Assembly (NCBI GenBank): GCA_017451385.1
Contig: JAFSPS010000038.1
Span: 1-64,000, forward strand
Reading direction: 5' to 3'
Source of the DNA: Bacteroidales bacterium
Lineage (GTDB): Bacteria; Bacteroidota; Bacteroidia; Bacteroidales; P3
Length of the DNA stretch: 64,000 nt
Numbering within the stretch: position 1 is the stretch's first letter; each line of letters opens with the position of its first letter. Of the stretch, positions 44,687-54,029 are shown one piece after another. The notes beneath the pieces are model-generated. The model was not told where the DNA came from, made no database searches, and saw only the letters and a program-made list of their open reading frames with translations. Position numbers and translations under genes: made by a program.

Positions 44687-45054
44687 CACCAATTCGTAAA
44701 GCACTTCATAAAAAGTCGAACGAATTTGCTGCAAATAACCGAATAATGTCGTTTTAAACCCAATCGGTCATTAGACATTATAGGGTCAGGAGAAGTAGTC
44801 GTTGGGCGGTCCTTATCCCTTGGAAGGCGGAGCGTGATTTCAGATGCCTTGCCAGATAGATAATGTGTTTGTCTTTGACATGGAGAAATTGGCAAGGGGA
44901 AAGTCTAATTCATGGATGATGGCTTGTTGCCTCATCTTGTCCAATCATATTTTACGCAATACAATCATCTCTTTGCAATAAAACATTTTTGATGGCGTTA
45001 ATTTATAGATAACCAAATCTATTGTCTGACAATTAACATTTCCCCTTTTCAGTT
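44687..45054. other. Intergenic region, possible insertion-sequence remnant
   Basis: No convincing gene is present. A 69-codon minus-strand ORF (44686-44895) overlaps the terminator and has a composition unlike real proteins. The stretch from about 44690 to 44920 (TTTGCTGCAAATAACCGAA, TCGGTCATTAGAC) resembles end regions of Bacteroidota IS4/IS5-type elements as I remember them, without a transposase. I see no complete promoter before the lipoprotein at 45055; TCTCTTTG at about 44988-44995 is only a partial match. Confidence 0.4.
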
Positions 45055-45942
45055 ATGAAACACTTATTTGCTATCGCGCTTTTCTCTGCCGTTCTCTTTA
45101 CGGCTTGTGATTTTAATTTCAATAAAGAGCAGGATGAGCAGCTTGCTGCCGCTAAGCGTACGCAGGACTCGTTGCAGGCCATTGTCGATACTCGCGACGC
45201 ACAGATTGACGACCTTTTCGCATCGCTCACGCAGATTGAGGAAGCCCTGTCGGCTGTCTCTGCCAAATACGGCGAGGTGCGCGAACTGAAGCGTAACAAT
45301 CCAGAGGCGTCGTACAATGTCAAGTCGGAGATTGCCGAACAACTCAACGTCCTCGACAAGATGCTTGCCGACAACAAAAAGAAGATTGCCTACCTCAACG
45401 AGAAAATCAAAGCCTACGGACAGGAAAAGGGGTCGATACAAGAGTTTGTGGATAAACTGGAGGCGCGCATCGCCGAGCAGGAGCAGCAGATAACGGCACT
45501 CTCTGCCGAGGTGGAAAACCAAAAGGTTGTTATAGCAGGGCTCAATCAGAATGTCTCTGACCTCACTGTGGCAAATGAAGAGAAAGCCAATATCATTGCC
45601 AACCAGATTGTAGAGGCAAATAAGGCTTATTATATCGTTGGCACCTACGACCAGCTGCATGAACTGGGGGTGCTGCAGAAGGCGGGCGGTTTCATCGGCA
45701 TCGGCCGCAAGCAGATTCTCAATGGCGACCTGCCGACATCGCTCTTCACGCAGATAGACCGCAGCGTGACTACGGACATTGATGTTGACATGAAGAATGC
45801 TGTCGTCATCTCCTCGCATCCGTCATCATCCTACGAGTTGGTGTATTCTACCTCCAACCCTAAGGAGGTGGACCATCTGCATATCATCAATCCTGCTCTG
45901 TTCTGGCAGAATACAAAATATCTTGTCATCTCGACGAAGTAG
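45055..45942 (+). CDS. Coiled-coil lipoprotein of unknown function
   Basis: The 295-residue protein has a signal sequence with lipobox LFTAC (lipidated Cys18). Residues about 25-190 are helical heptads rich in Glu, Gln, Lys and Ala, a long coiled coil interrupted near 85-95. A C-terminal globular part (about 198-295) starts YYIVGTYDQLHELGVL and contains GGFIGIGRKQIL and DMKNAVVISSHPSSSYEL. I recall this overall form as a conserved Bacteroidota lipoprotein without a named function. The stem could bridge the outer membrane and peptidoglycan. It is separated by 110 bases from the asparaginase gene. Confidence 0.78.
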   Translation: MKHLFAIALFSAVLFTACDFNFNKEQDEQLAAAKRTQDSLQAIVDTRDAQIDDLFASLTQIEEALSAVSAKYGEVRELKRNNPEASYNVKSEIAEQLNVLDKMLADNKKKIAYLNEKIKAYGQEKGSIQEFVDKLEARIAEQEQQITALSAEVENQKVVIAGLNQNVSDLTVANEEKANIIANQIVEANKAYYIVGTYDQLHELGVLQKAGGFIGIGRKQILNGDLPTSLFTQIDRSVTTDIDVDMKNAVVISSHPSSSYELVYSTSNPKEVDHLHIINPALFWQNTKYLVISTK

Positions 45943-46052
45943 CTACGATGGAGAAATATATGTCAGTGTAAGGGTCATACGTTTTAGATATATATTTCCT
46001 ATTCCATTATGCTGATAACCGATTCTACTTATCAAACAAAACAATCTAATCA

Positions 46053-47066
46053 ATGCACAACAAAGTCCTTGTCATATACACTGGTGGCACCATAGGAATG
46101 GTGCAGGATGCCAATGGCTCGTTGCAGCCTTTTGCCCTCGACCGCATTATGGATGCAGTGCCGCAGCTGAAGTATTGCAACTATCAGATTGACTCATGCC
46201 AGATAGAGCATATCATAGATTCGTCGAATATGACACCATCGTTGTGGGTGGATATTGCCGAGATTGTGGAGCGCGAGTATGACAAGTATGACGGTTTTGT
46301 GGTTCTCCACGGCACCGACACGATGGCATACACTGCTTCGGCGTTGAGCTTCATGTTCGACAACCTCGCCAAGCCCGTAGTACTCACAGGAAGCCAGCTG
46401 CCGCTGGCAATGCTGCGCAGTGACGGACGTGAGAACATCATCTGCGCTCTTGAGATAGCCTCGGCGCAGGAGGTCTGTGTGCCAGAGGTATGCATCTTCT
46501 TCGAGAATCATCTGTACCGAGGCAATCGTAGCACAAAGGTCAGCAGTGAGAATTTCGATGCTTTTCATAGCTACAACTATCCGTCTATAGCACGTGCCGG
46601 CATCAATATTGCCTACAAGCGGCATCTGGTGCTGCCACAGCCGGAGCAGCCTCTCGTGGTGCGTAAACAGTTTGACGAGCGCATCGCAGTGCTTAAACTC
46701 TTCCCCGGCATCACCGCTTCGGTGGTGCGTTCGGTGCTTGGCAGTCCCGACTTGCAGGGGGCTATCATAGAAACCTATGGGTCGGGCAATGCGCCCACCG
46801 AGTCATGGTTCATTGATGCTGTGGCTGAGACTATAGATAGGGGAGTGGTGGTGCTCGACGTGACGCAGTGCAAATCGGGTGCCGTCAAGCTGCGCCAGTA
46901 TGCCGCTTCGTGCGACCTCGACCGCATCGGCGTCATCGGAGGCCACGATATCACCGTAGAGGCGGCGGTCACCAAGATGATGTACCTCCTTGGCAATTAC
47001 GGCTCAGACCGTCAGAAGGTGCAGCGTCTGCTTGGCGAGAGCCTGCGTGGCGAGATTAGTCTCTGA
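46053..47066 (+). CDS. ansA: Type I L-asparaginase
   Basis: The 337-residue cytoplasmic protein has YTGGTIGM at 9-16 with the nucleophilic Thr13, the second active-site segment VLHGTDTMAYTASALSF near 84-100 with Thr89 and Asp90, and LTGSQLPLAMLRSDGREN near 111-128. It hydrolyses asparagine to aspartate and ammonia. The lack of a signal peptide fits the cytoplasmic low-affinity type I enzyme. The next gene, porT, follows after 61 bases. Confidence 0.95.
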   Translation: MHNKVLVIYTGGTIGMVQDANGSLQPFALDRIMDAVPQLKYCNYQIDSCQIEHIIDSSNMTPSLWVDIAEIVEREYDKYDGFVVLHGTDTMAYTASALSFMFDNLAKPVVLTGSQLPLAMLRSDGRENIICALEIASAQEVCVPEVCIFFENHLYRGNRSTKVSSENFDAFHSYNYPSIARAGINIAYKRHLVLPQPEQPLVVRKQFDERIAVLKLFPGITASVVRSVLGSPDLQGAIIETYGSGNAPTESWFIDAVAETIDRGVVVLDVTQCKSGAVKLRQYAASCDLDRIGVIGGHDITVEAAVTKMMYLLGNYGSDRQKVQRLLGESLRGEISL

Positions 47067-47127
47067 GACTTTGATGCAGTGCGTAGTACATTCATATAGC
47101 CGGCTATTGTGTTAATCGCCCATACTG

Positions 47128-47853
47128 TTGCATAACGTCCGTTCATATTGTGCTTTGCTGTTGTTGCTTGCCAGCCTTGCTGGCGGCGTTGTGGCGCAGA
47201 ACGAGATTTCCAACCTGCGTTCTTTCGACAGCCGTCTGCTGCACTACGGTATTCAGGTAGGCTATTCGCAGTCCAAGTTCGACCTCTCCTTCTCCGAAGA
47301 CGATGAGATAAGGCAGATGCTGCGCGGTGTGCGCTCCTACTACTCTGCGGGTTTCCACATCTCTGTGATAGGCGATTTGCGACTTGGCAACTACTTCAAC
47401 CTTCGAGCCCTCCCCGGCATCGTGTTGTTGACGCGCAAGATAGAGTATCTTTGGGATTCAACAGCGTTTGCCGTCACCCCGCTGGCGGAGACCAGCCGCT
47501 CCGTAGAGTCCGTATATGGCGAGCTGCCCATAGAGCTCAAGTTTCGTGCTTGGCGTTACAACAATTTCCGCCCTTACCTGACCGTGGGTGGCAGTTACGC
47601 ATTTGACTTCGCTTCGCTTCGCAAGAACAAGAATAACAACGATGAATCCATCATACGCCTCGATGCCAACAATTTATGCTACAGCCTTGGCGTAGGCGTG
47701 GATGTCTTTCTACGCTATGTGAAGTTTGCTATTGACCTCAAGATGTCTTTCGGCACTGTCGATTTGCTTATCCTTGATGATGAAATCTACACCCGTTCTA
47801 TCAGCGGATTGCACACGCGCTCCGTCATGCTCTCTTTTACTTTTGAGGGATAA
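47128..47853 (+). CDS. porT: PorT-like outer membrane beta-barrel protein of the type IX secretion system
   Basis: The 241-residue protein has a signal peptide (about 1-23, ending VVAQ) and about eight beta-strands ending in MLSFTFEG. LHYGIQVGYSQSKFDL near 38-53, NLRALPGIVLLTRKIEYL near 90-107, RPYLTVGGSYAFDF near 146-159 and FLRYVKFAIDLKMSFGTVD near 195-213 match my recollection of PorT, an outer-membrane T9SS component. The frame has no ATG before the signal peptide; TTG at 47128 is the only reasonable start, as an in-frame stop lies 15 bases upstream. The core T9SS operon is 6 kb downstream. The helicase gene follows after only 6 bases. Confidence 0.78.
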   Translation: MHNVRSYCALLLLLASLAGGVVAQNEISNLRSFDSRLLHYGIQVGYSQSKFDLSFSEDDEIRQMLRGVRSYYSAGFHISVIGDLRLGNYFNLRALPGIVLLTRKIEYLWDSTAFAVTPLAETSRSVESVYGELPIELKFRAWRYNNFRPYLTVGGSYAFDFASLRKNKNNNDESIIRLDANNLCYSLGVGVDVFLRYVKFAIDLKMSFGTVDLLILDDEIYTRSISGLHTRSVMLSFTFEG

Positions 47854-47859
47854 CAAGTC

Positions 47860-49770
47860 ATGCCAAATAGTATAGCTCATCTGCAACAGCTGTCGCTACT
47901 CCTCAAGCACGAGCTTGAATATGAACGGCAGACCTATCTACACCGTCTCTCACCCGACCGCATAAGCGGACGCCTCCATGAGGCAGGGATACACTATCCC
48001 GTAGAGCTGGGGCAGTCGGACTATAATGCCCTCAACCACCTTATCATCACCGTCACCTACAGTAGCGATGAGGAGCCGCTGGACAACGATTTCGAACCCG
48101 GACGACCGGTGCATTTCTTCCGCCTTGCTGCCGATGGCAGCGAGGTATTGCAGGTCGGCGGCGTATGCTTTATTGACAGTGTCGGCGATGGTCTCGTCAG
48201 GGTCCGTCTCATTGATAAGGCTATGCTCGTCAGTCTCAGAACTATAGCCGAGTCATCGCTTGTGGGGCTGCAACTCTCAATAGATACCACCTCCTATCAG
48301 GTCATGCAGGAGTCGCTCTCTGCCGCCATGCGTAGCAGCGACGAGCGTTTCATCCATCTGCGTGAGACACTCATAGGGGCGTTGCAACCCACGTTCCGAC
48401 ATGAGCAGCCGCTGCGGTTCCCATGGCTCAACGAGGTGCAAAACAGTGCTGTGCAGCGTGTCGTAGAGGCTCGTGAGGTTGCCGTAGTCCATGGCCCTCC
48501 CGGCACGGGCAAGACCACCACGCTCACCGAGGCTATCATAGAGACCCTGCGCCGCGAGGAGCAGGTGATGGTGGCAGCACCCAGCAATGCCGCTGTCGAT
48601 TGGATTAGCGAACAGCTCATGCGTCGTGGCGTGCCTGTGTTGCGCATAGGCAATCCGATGCGCATGAGCGACGAGGTGATGCAGTGCAGCTATGAACGCC
48701 GTTTTGCCGACCATCCCGATTATATAGAACTGTGGAGCATACAACGCCTGCTGCGTGCTCCGGAGCAGATAAAGGGTAGTGGGCGTGAGCGACAGGCACG
48801 TCTGCGCAAACTGCGCGAGCGTCAGACTGAGCTGGAATATAAAATTAACCGCGACCTCTTTGACCAGTCGCGTGTCATATCATGCACGCTCATCGGCAGT
48901 GCCTATCGACTGCTCGACCATCACCATTTCACTACGCTTTTCATTGACGAGGCGGCGCAAGCCCTTGAACCAGCCTGCTGGGCAGCCATCCTCAAAGCGG
49001 AGCGCGTGGTCCTCGGAGGCGACCACCAGCAACTGCCGCCCACGGTCAAGTCGCCCGAGGCCCTCCGCGGCGGATTGGGACGCACCCTCATGTCGCGTCT
49101 TGTCAACGAGAAGCCGTCGTGCGTAACGCTGCTGACTATGCAGTATCGCATGAACAGCTCCATCATGCAGTTCCCCTCGCAGTGGTTCTACGATGGTAGG
49201 CTTGTGGCAGCCCCAGAAGTTGCCGACAACCTTGTCTCGCCAATGGATACCGCCTTGACATGGATTGACACCGCCGACCTTGACTTCTCCGAGCGGCAGG
49301 CATCACGCTCCGCCACGCGCTCTAACGTGGAGGAGGCACGCCTGCTCGTACAGTCACTGCGCGACTATGTAAAGATGATAGGCATGGAGCATATCATTGA
49401 CGACGGCATCGACTTCGGCATCATTTCGCCCTATCGTGGGCAGGTGCGCCTCTTGCGTCGCATGATACGCAGCCAGCGCATGCTCAACCCTATACGGAAG
49501 GCTATCAGCGTGTATACTATAGACGGTTTCCAAGGACAGGAGCGCGATGTTATTATCATCAGCATGGTGCGCGACAATGATGACCATCAGATAGGTTTCC
49601 TACGTGACCTGCGGCGCATGAATGTCGCCATCACCCGTGCTCGCATGAAACTCATCATCATAGGCAATACTGTCACACTTGCGCAACATCCCTTTTATCG
49701 GGTTCTGATAGCGCATATAGAACAAGAGGGACAAATTGTAAAACCCCAGACGGAGGAACTCCCATCGTGA
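47860..49770 (+). CDS. Superfamily I DNA/RNA helicase, IGHMBP2/Upf1-like
   Basis: The 636-residue protein has an N-terminal beta domain (about 50-150) followed by the helicase core: Walker A GPPGTGKT at 212-219, motif II DEAA at 363-366, motif III GDHQQLPP at 387-394, QYRMNSSIMQFPS near 426-438 (motif IV), a VYTIDGFQGQERDVIIIS stretch near 547-564 (motif V) and NVAITRARMKLIIIG near 588-602 (motif VI). It is the common Bacteroidota Upf1-like helicase; the substrate is not defined. It is coupled to porT by a 6-base gap. Confidence 0.93.
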   Translation: MPNSIAHLQQLSLLLKHELEYERQTYLHRLSPDRISGRLHEAGIHYPVELGQSDYNALNHLIITVTYSSDEEPLDNDFEPGRPVHFFRLAADGSEVLQVGGVCFIDSVGDGLVRVRLIDKAMLVSLRTIAESSLVGLQLSIDTTSYQVMQESLSAAMRSSDERFIHLRETLIGALQPTFRHEQPLRFPWLNEVQNSAVQRVVEAREVAVVHGPPGTGKTTTLTEAIIETLRREEQVMVAAPSNAAVDWISEQLMRRGVPVLRIGNPMRMSDEVMQCSYERRFADHPDYIELWSIQRLLRAPEQIKGSGRERQARLRKLRERQTELEYKINRDLFDQSRVISCTLIGSAYRLLDHHHFTTLFIDEAAQALEPACWAAILKAERVVLGGDHQQLPPTVKSPEALRGGLGRTLMSRLVNEKPSCVTLLTMQYRMNSSIMQFPSQWFYDGRLVAAPEVADNLVSPMDTALTWIDTADLDFSERQASRSATRSNVEEARLLVQSLRDYVKMIGMEHIIDDGIDFGIISPYRGQVRLLRRMIRSQRMLNPIRKAISVYTIDGFQGQERDVIIISMVRDNDDHQIGFLRDLRRMNVAITRARMKLIIIGNTVTLAQHPFYRVLIAHIEQEGQIVKPQTEELPS

Positions 49771-49891
49771 CAGAGATTGTGGACAGCGTCATGACTCGTG
49801 GCAATAGGATGTACCCAATGTTTTGGACGGTTCCGCTGTCTGGCGGATTGGTAGATTTAGCAATAATTAGATATTCTTTGCGTTATTATAC

Positions 49892-50821
49892 TTGATGAAT
49901 ACGCCCAATCCTTTGTGTCGTGGCGATAAGGTTGCTATCGTCGCTACGGCGCGCAAGGTGTCTCCTGTGGAGCTTGAGCCGGCTGTCCAGCTGCTGCGCT
50001 CATGGGGGTTGTGTCCCGTCATTCCGGATGGGCTATATGCCACAGAGTGTCAGTTTGCAGGCAGCGATGCCCACCGTGCGGCACTGTTGCAGCATGCCAT
50101 AGACGATGTGGATGTCAAAGCCATAATATGTGCCCGTGGCGGATATGGCACCGCACGCATCATAGACAGCGTTGACTTTTCTCCGCTCGCCGTTACTCCC
50201 AAATGGATTGTGGGCTACAGCGATGCCACGGTCCTGCATAGCCATGTCCACACCCATGTAGGATGCCCTACGCTCCATGCCATCATGCCTATAAATATCA
50301 CGGCTGACGACTTTGCGTCGCCTGCCGTCATGACATTGCACGATGTGCTCTTTGGTGTAGGCGAATGTGATTATCGTTTTGATTGCGCGCCAGCTGATAA
50401 TGCCGTTGTGCGCAACCGTTGTGGCAATGCCGAAGGTGTCGTTGTCGGTGGCAATCTGTCAATCCTCTACAGCCTTGTAGGTACGCCGTCGGATATTGAT
50501 ACGAGTGGCAAACTGCTGCTGATTGAGGATGTTGATGAGTATCTTTATCATATCGACCGCATGATGCAGGCTCTGCGTCGCAGCGGCAAATTTGACAAGC
50601 TCAAAGGACTCATTGTGGGGCAGTTCACCGATATGCACGACAATGCTACGCCTTTCGGACGCTCGGTGGCAGATATAGTGCTTGAAGCTGTTGCGGGCTA
50701 TGATTTCCCCGTCTGCTTCAATGCACCTTTTGGCCATGTCGGCGTACAAAATCTCGCCATCCCGTTGGGACGTGTGGCACATCTGGAGGTATCGCCTACG
50801 ACTGCGCAGCTATCCTTTTGA
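49892..50821 (+). CDS. LD-carboxypeptidase (peptidase S66)
   Basis: The 309-residue protein carries the S66 triad: S110 in WIVGYSDAT, E212 in LLLIEDVDEY and H282 in PFGHVG, plus CARGGYGTARI at 80-90. LdcA-type enzymes remove the terminal D-Ala from tetrapeptides during peptidoglycan recycling in the cytoplasm. There is no signal peptide. A 121-base gap before it holds no clear promoter. The start could be either of two adjacent Met codons. Confidence 0.93.
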   Translation: MMNTPNPLCRGDKVAIVATARKVSPVELEPAVQLLRSWGLCPVIPDGLYATECQFAGSDAHRAALLQHAIDDVDVKAIICARGGYGTARIIDSVDFSPLAVTPKWIVGYSDATVLHSHVHTHVGCPTLHAIMPINITADDFASPAVMTLHDVLFGVGECDYRFDCAPADNAVVRNRCGNAEGVVVGGNLSILYSLVGTPSDIDTSGKLLLIEDVDEYLYHIDRMMQALRRSGKFDKLKGLIVGQFTDMHDNATPFGRSVADIVLEAVAGYDFPVCFNAPFGHVGVQNLAIPLGRVAHLEVSPTTAQLSF

Positions 50822-50872
50822 CAATCTTACATCCAGAAGCCTTATATACTAATTATATAACCCCACTGCCTG

Positions 50873-52177
50873 ATGCTCCTCGTTTACGTCCCTCGCCTCA
50901 CTAATCGTCTCGGATACACGCTCAACGTGTTGTTGAGCTATATCTTGCATATAGATTATCAGATAACCACCTCCATTGCTGCTTTCATGGAGCATGAGGG
51001 ACCAAGGTTCAGTTATGGTGTGGATGCCCCGCTTGCCGATGAACCCTCTTTCCGTTGTGACACATTGTTGTTTGAGACTTCCGTTGCTCCTCGCGAAATA
51101 GGTTATACCCTTGTCGGCGACACCCATGCCATCTTCCCGGTTGAACAGCCGTCGTCGCTGCCGTTTGACCCCTTTGCGGCATCGTTCTTCATGCTTTCAC
51201 GCTATGAGGAGTATCTGCCATTCGTTGCCGACGAGCATGGCCGTTTTCCTTCCAGCCAAAGCCTGGCGGCACGCGATGGTTTCCTAATGCAGGCCGTCGT
51301 TGACCGTTGGGCATTGCTTGTGCGCGACGTGCTGTGTCAGGCATTTCCCTCGCTGCAGCACCCTTTGCATAATGCTGAGTTTCTTGTAACTATTGATATT
51401 GATGCCGCTTATTGCTATCGCCATAAGGGCATGCTGCGCACCTGCAGGGGCCTTATGCGTGACGCGCTGCTTAACCACGACTACGACGCCGTGCGCCGCC
51501 GCATCCGCGTCATTATGGGCAAAGAGGACGACCCCTACGACACGTTCGACTATATACTCGACCTTGCCCAACGGCACCCTTCTATCAAGCCAGTGTTCTT
51601 TGTCCTCCTTGCCGACTATAGCATCTACGACAAACCGATAGCCTACACTAACCGCACCCACCGCCAGCTCATACAGCATCTTGACGACTATGCCAAGATG
51701 GGGATACACACCTCCTATTATGCTGTGGAACAGCCAGAACTCGTTGAACTCGAGATGCAGCGTCTCTCGGCAATCCTACACCGTCCTATTGTACGTTCAA
51801 GAGCCCATTTCCTGCGGGTCGCTTTTCCCGACACCTTCAAGACGCTGATTGATGCCGGAATACAGTCAGACTACTCGCTCGGCTATGCCGAAGAACCAGG
51901 GTTCCGTTGCGGCACCTGTACGCCGTATCCCTTCTTTGACCTCTCAACCAATCAGGAGCTGCCTTTGATGTTGCACCCATTTGCCGTAATGGATACTACA
52001 ATGCGAAAATACAAGACAATGGCTGATGCCGAAATACAGCAGGTGTATGCCTCGCTTGTCGATGAGACGCGTCGCAACGGTGGCACGCTCACTACGCTAT
52101 GGCACAACCAGAATCTAACAGATTCCGACCAGTGGAGGTATAACCGTCAGATGCTTGAATATTTTGCATCGGTATAG
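50873..52177 (+). CDS. Polysaccharide deacetylase-like family protein
   Basis: The 434-residue protein contains VTIDIDAAYCYRHKGML near 171-187, in the place of the TFDDG metal motif of carbohydrate esterase 4 (NodB) enzymes, and later IHTSYYAVEQPELVELEM, RSRAHFLRVAFPDTFKTL and DYSLGYAEEPGFRCGTCTPY, all typical of the Bacteroidota DUF7033/deacetylase-like group. The N-terminal 110 residues form a separate domain. Activity is not proven, since only part of the canonical metal set is visible. It ends GTLTTLWHNQNLTD before the C-terminus, also usual. It may act on cell-surface glycans. Confidence 0.75.
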   Translation: MLLVYVPRLTNRLGYTLNVLLSYILHIDYQITTSIAAFMEHEGPRFSYGVDAPLADEPSFRCDTLLFETSVAPREIGYTLVGDTHAIFPVEQPSSLPFDPFAASFFMLSRYEEYLPFVADEHGRFPSSQSLAARDGFLMQAVVDRWALLVRDVLCQAFPSLQHPLHNAEFLVTIDIDAAYCYRHKGMLRTCRGLMRDALLNHDYDAVRRRIRVIMGKEDDPYDTFDYILDLAQRHPSIKPVFFVLLADYSIYDKPIAYTNRTHRQLIQHLDDYAKMGIHTSYYAVEQPELVELEMQRLSAILHRPIVRSRAHFLRVAFPDTFKTLIDAGIQSDYSLGYAEEPGFRCGTCTPYPFFDLSTNQELPLMLHPFAVMDTTMRKYKTMADAEIQQVYASLVDETRRNGGTLTTLWHNQNLTDSDQWRYNRQMLEYFASV

Positions 52178-52338
52178 AACAAATAGATAGGTGCTTATTC
52201 CCAGATGTGTTTTGATACATTATATTAGGACGAGTTAAAAGTGAGTTTTTTTCGAGATAAGCATAAAAGGTACAAAAGTTTTCTTCTGGCAATACAACAA
52301 CAAACTAATACGTTAGCTCATACACAACAACATATATC

Positions 52339-52857
52339 ATGTTATCCCAAGACTCGTTAAAAAAAATCCGCGCCATCCTCTTTGACTGCGACGGCGTTAT
52401 GACTGATGGCAGCGCATGGATATTATACAATGGCGATGCCATCCGTTCCTTCAATGTCAAGGATGGTTATGCCATACAATATGCCGTCAAGAAAGGCTAT
52501 ATCCTTGCCCTTATCACCGGTGCCAATTCACAGAGCACCGTCAACCGGATGCAGTATCTTGGCGTGAAGCATATCTTTTCCGGTTGCGCCAACAAGATGC
52601 AGACCTATCGTCAATTTCTTGACGAGCAGCAACTCACATCAGAGCAGGTGCTTTATATGGGCGACGACATACCCGATTATGAGATTATGCGGCAGGTGGG
52701 CATAGCTGCCTGTCCTGCCGATGCAGTACCCGAAATCCTTGAAGTAGCGCATTATATTTCGCCCATCAAAGGCGGACACGGCTGTCTGCGCGATGTTATT
52801 GAGCAGGTGCTACGCGCTCAGGGACAATGGTTTCATTCCGATGCGGTCAACTGGTAG
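52339..52857 (+). CDS. kdsC: KdsC-like HAD phosphatase (KDO 8-phosphate phosphatase)
   Basis: The 172-residue protein has HAD motif I FDCDGVMTDG (nucleophile Asp and acid/base Asp), then FNVKDGYAI, ALITGANS (motif II), GCANKMQTY (motif III Lys) and YMGDDIPDYEIM (motif IV). The order and spacing match KdsC, which releases phosphate from KDO-8-phosphate on the lipid A core route. The length fits the tetrameric C0 HAD class without a cap. A related YrbI-type sugar-acid phosphatase cannot be ruled out. The TTACTTGG-like ending and a 162-base gap to the previous gene leave its promoter undefined. Confidence 0.88.
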   Translation: MLSQDSLKKIRAILFDCDGVMTDGSAWILYNGDAIRSFNVKDGYAIQYAVKKGYILALITGANSQSTVNRMQYLGVKHIFSGCANKMQTYRQFLDEQQLTSEQVLYMGDDIPDYEIMRQVGIAACPADAVPEILEVAHYISPIKGGHGCLRDVIEQVLRAQGQWFHSDAVNW

Positions 52858-53071
52858 CAATCGCTGCTGGATGCGGCACAAGGTTGATAATCCCTATTCA
52901 TATGTTCTCGGTAGGTTTATATAGTAAAAGGGACTTCTGAAAATACCTTGTTGGGGCAGGCATGTAAAAATCAACTTTCAGATATTAAAATCTATAATGC
53001 TATGGGTTGTTGTCCACAACCTCGATTCATAGGAACTGCCATAACAGAATGTCACATAACGGCTCGTCATT

Positions 53072-53878
53072 TTGAAACAATTAGTATATAGTATGTTGCT
53101 GACGCTTGTCCTGTTGACAAGTGGTGCGGTGTATGCCGTGCCGGACACTACATACAACATGATAGCCACATATTATGCTGATTTTTTTGTCGGACGCAAG
53201 ACCTCGTCGGGTGACGTCTTCACGCAGGACAAGATGACTTGCGCCCACAAGTCTATCCCACTCGGTTCTTATGTGGAGGTGGTAAATCGCAGCGGGGGAC
53301 AGCGTGTTGTCCTGCTTGTAAATGACAGGTGCCCCAAGCGTGGCGTACTTGATATGACGCGTACGGCGATAGCCGCTCTTGGTATCAAAGGCCGAGGTGA
53401 TGTATCGGTGCGCATACTGCCACGAAAGCCGTCAGATTTCGTACTGATTCCTGATGCTGACTCGGAAGAGGAGGATATAGCGGAGTCGTTGGACTTGACC
53501 GAAGACGAGGAGGATGCGACCCCCTATTTTATAGACGGTGATGACGACACCGAATCTGATGATATAGACTATCGGCCCCAAGACAAGTCGAGCGTGTGTG
53601 CCGAATCGGGTGTTAGTATTAAGAATAAGAATCGACAGAGGCCGCGCGGCAGTGGCCCGTTTTTCGACATTGTCCTCTCCACCGAGCATACTCTCAAGAT
53701 GGCAGAGCGTCGTGCATCGCTCCTGCCTACGGAGTATCTTGATGTTGTAGAATATCATAAGGTGTCAAATGGCTATCAAGTGATAATCTGCATTATGCGC
53801 AACGAGAAAGAGATACAACTCATTGCTGACGAGCTCCGCGAAACATATCCTCGATTACAAATAATTCAAACTAACTAA
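53072..53878 (+). CDS. RlpA-like double-psi beta-barrel protein
   Basis: The 268-residue protein starts at TTG 53072, which gives a basic N-terminus before a signal peptide (ending AVYAV); the ATG at 53093 would start inside the hydrophobic core. The RlpA-type domain (about 30-115) has YYADFFVGRKTSSGD, MTCAHKSIPLGSYVEV, VLLVNDRCPKRGVLDMTR and the following LGIKGRGDV. RlpA proteins cut peptidoglycan strands lacking stem peptides. An acidic linker (about 128-175) leads to a C-terminal SPOR-like part (about 190-268). It lies just upstream of the T9SS operon promoter. Confidence 0.85.
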   Translation: MKQLVYSMLLTLVLLTSGAVYAVPDTTYNMIATYYADFFVGRKTSSGDVFTQDKMTCAHKSIPLGSYVEVVNRSGGQRVVLLVNDRCPKRGVLDMTRTAIAALGIKGRGDVSVRILPRKPSDFVLIPDADSEEEDIAESLDLTEDEEDATPYFIDGDDDTESDDIDYRPQDKSSVCAESGVSIKNKNRQRPRGSGPFFDIVLSTEHTLKMAERRASLLPTEYLDVVEYHKVSNGYQVIICIMRNEKEIQLIADELRETYPRLQIIQTN

Positions 53879-53898
53879 AAAATCAAATAACATAATTG

Positions 53899-53927
53899 TT
53901 GCATTTCAAAAAAAAAAATTATCTTTG
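53899..53927 (+). promoter_or_regulatory. Promoter of the type IX secretion core operon
   Basis: TATCTTTG at 53920-53927 lies 18 bases after TTG at 53899-53901 (another TTG sits 3 bases earlier). The predicted start near 53934 gives a leader of about 95 bases before the porP-like ATG at 54030. Confidence 0.78.
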
Positions 53928-54029
53928 CAAAACGTTCATTTGTATGCATTGTATTGTGATAATGCACACTTTTGTACGTATAAATAATTGAAAAAAAGAT
54001 GTTTATATATAGGCAGATATTGTTTACAC

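Noticed and set aside
44686..44895. 69-codon minus-strand ORF after the polysaccharide locus
   Set aside because: It overlaps the terminator T-tract, has no ribosome site and no family resemblance. It is treated as part of a possible IS remnant.
44623..45054. tRNA or other structural RNA in the gap
   Set aside because: No cloverleaf or TTCGA-type arm was seen by eye here or in the other gaps. A tRNA scan would settle it.
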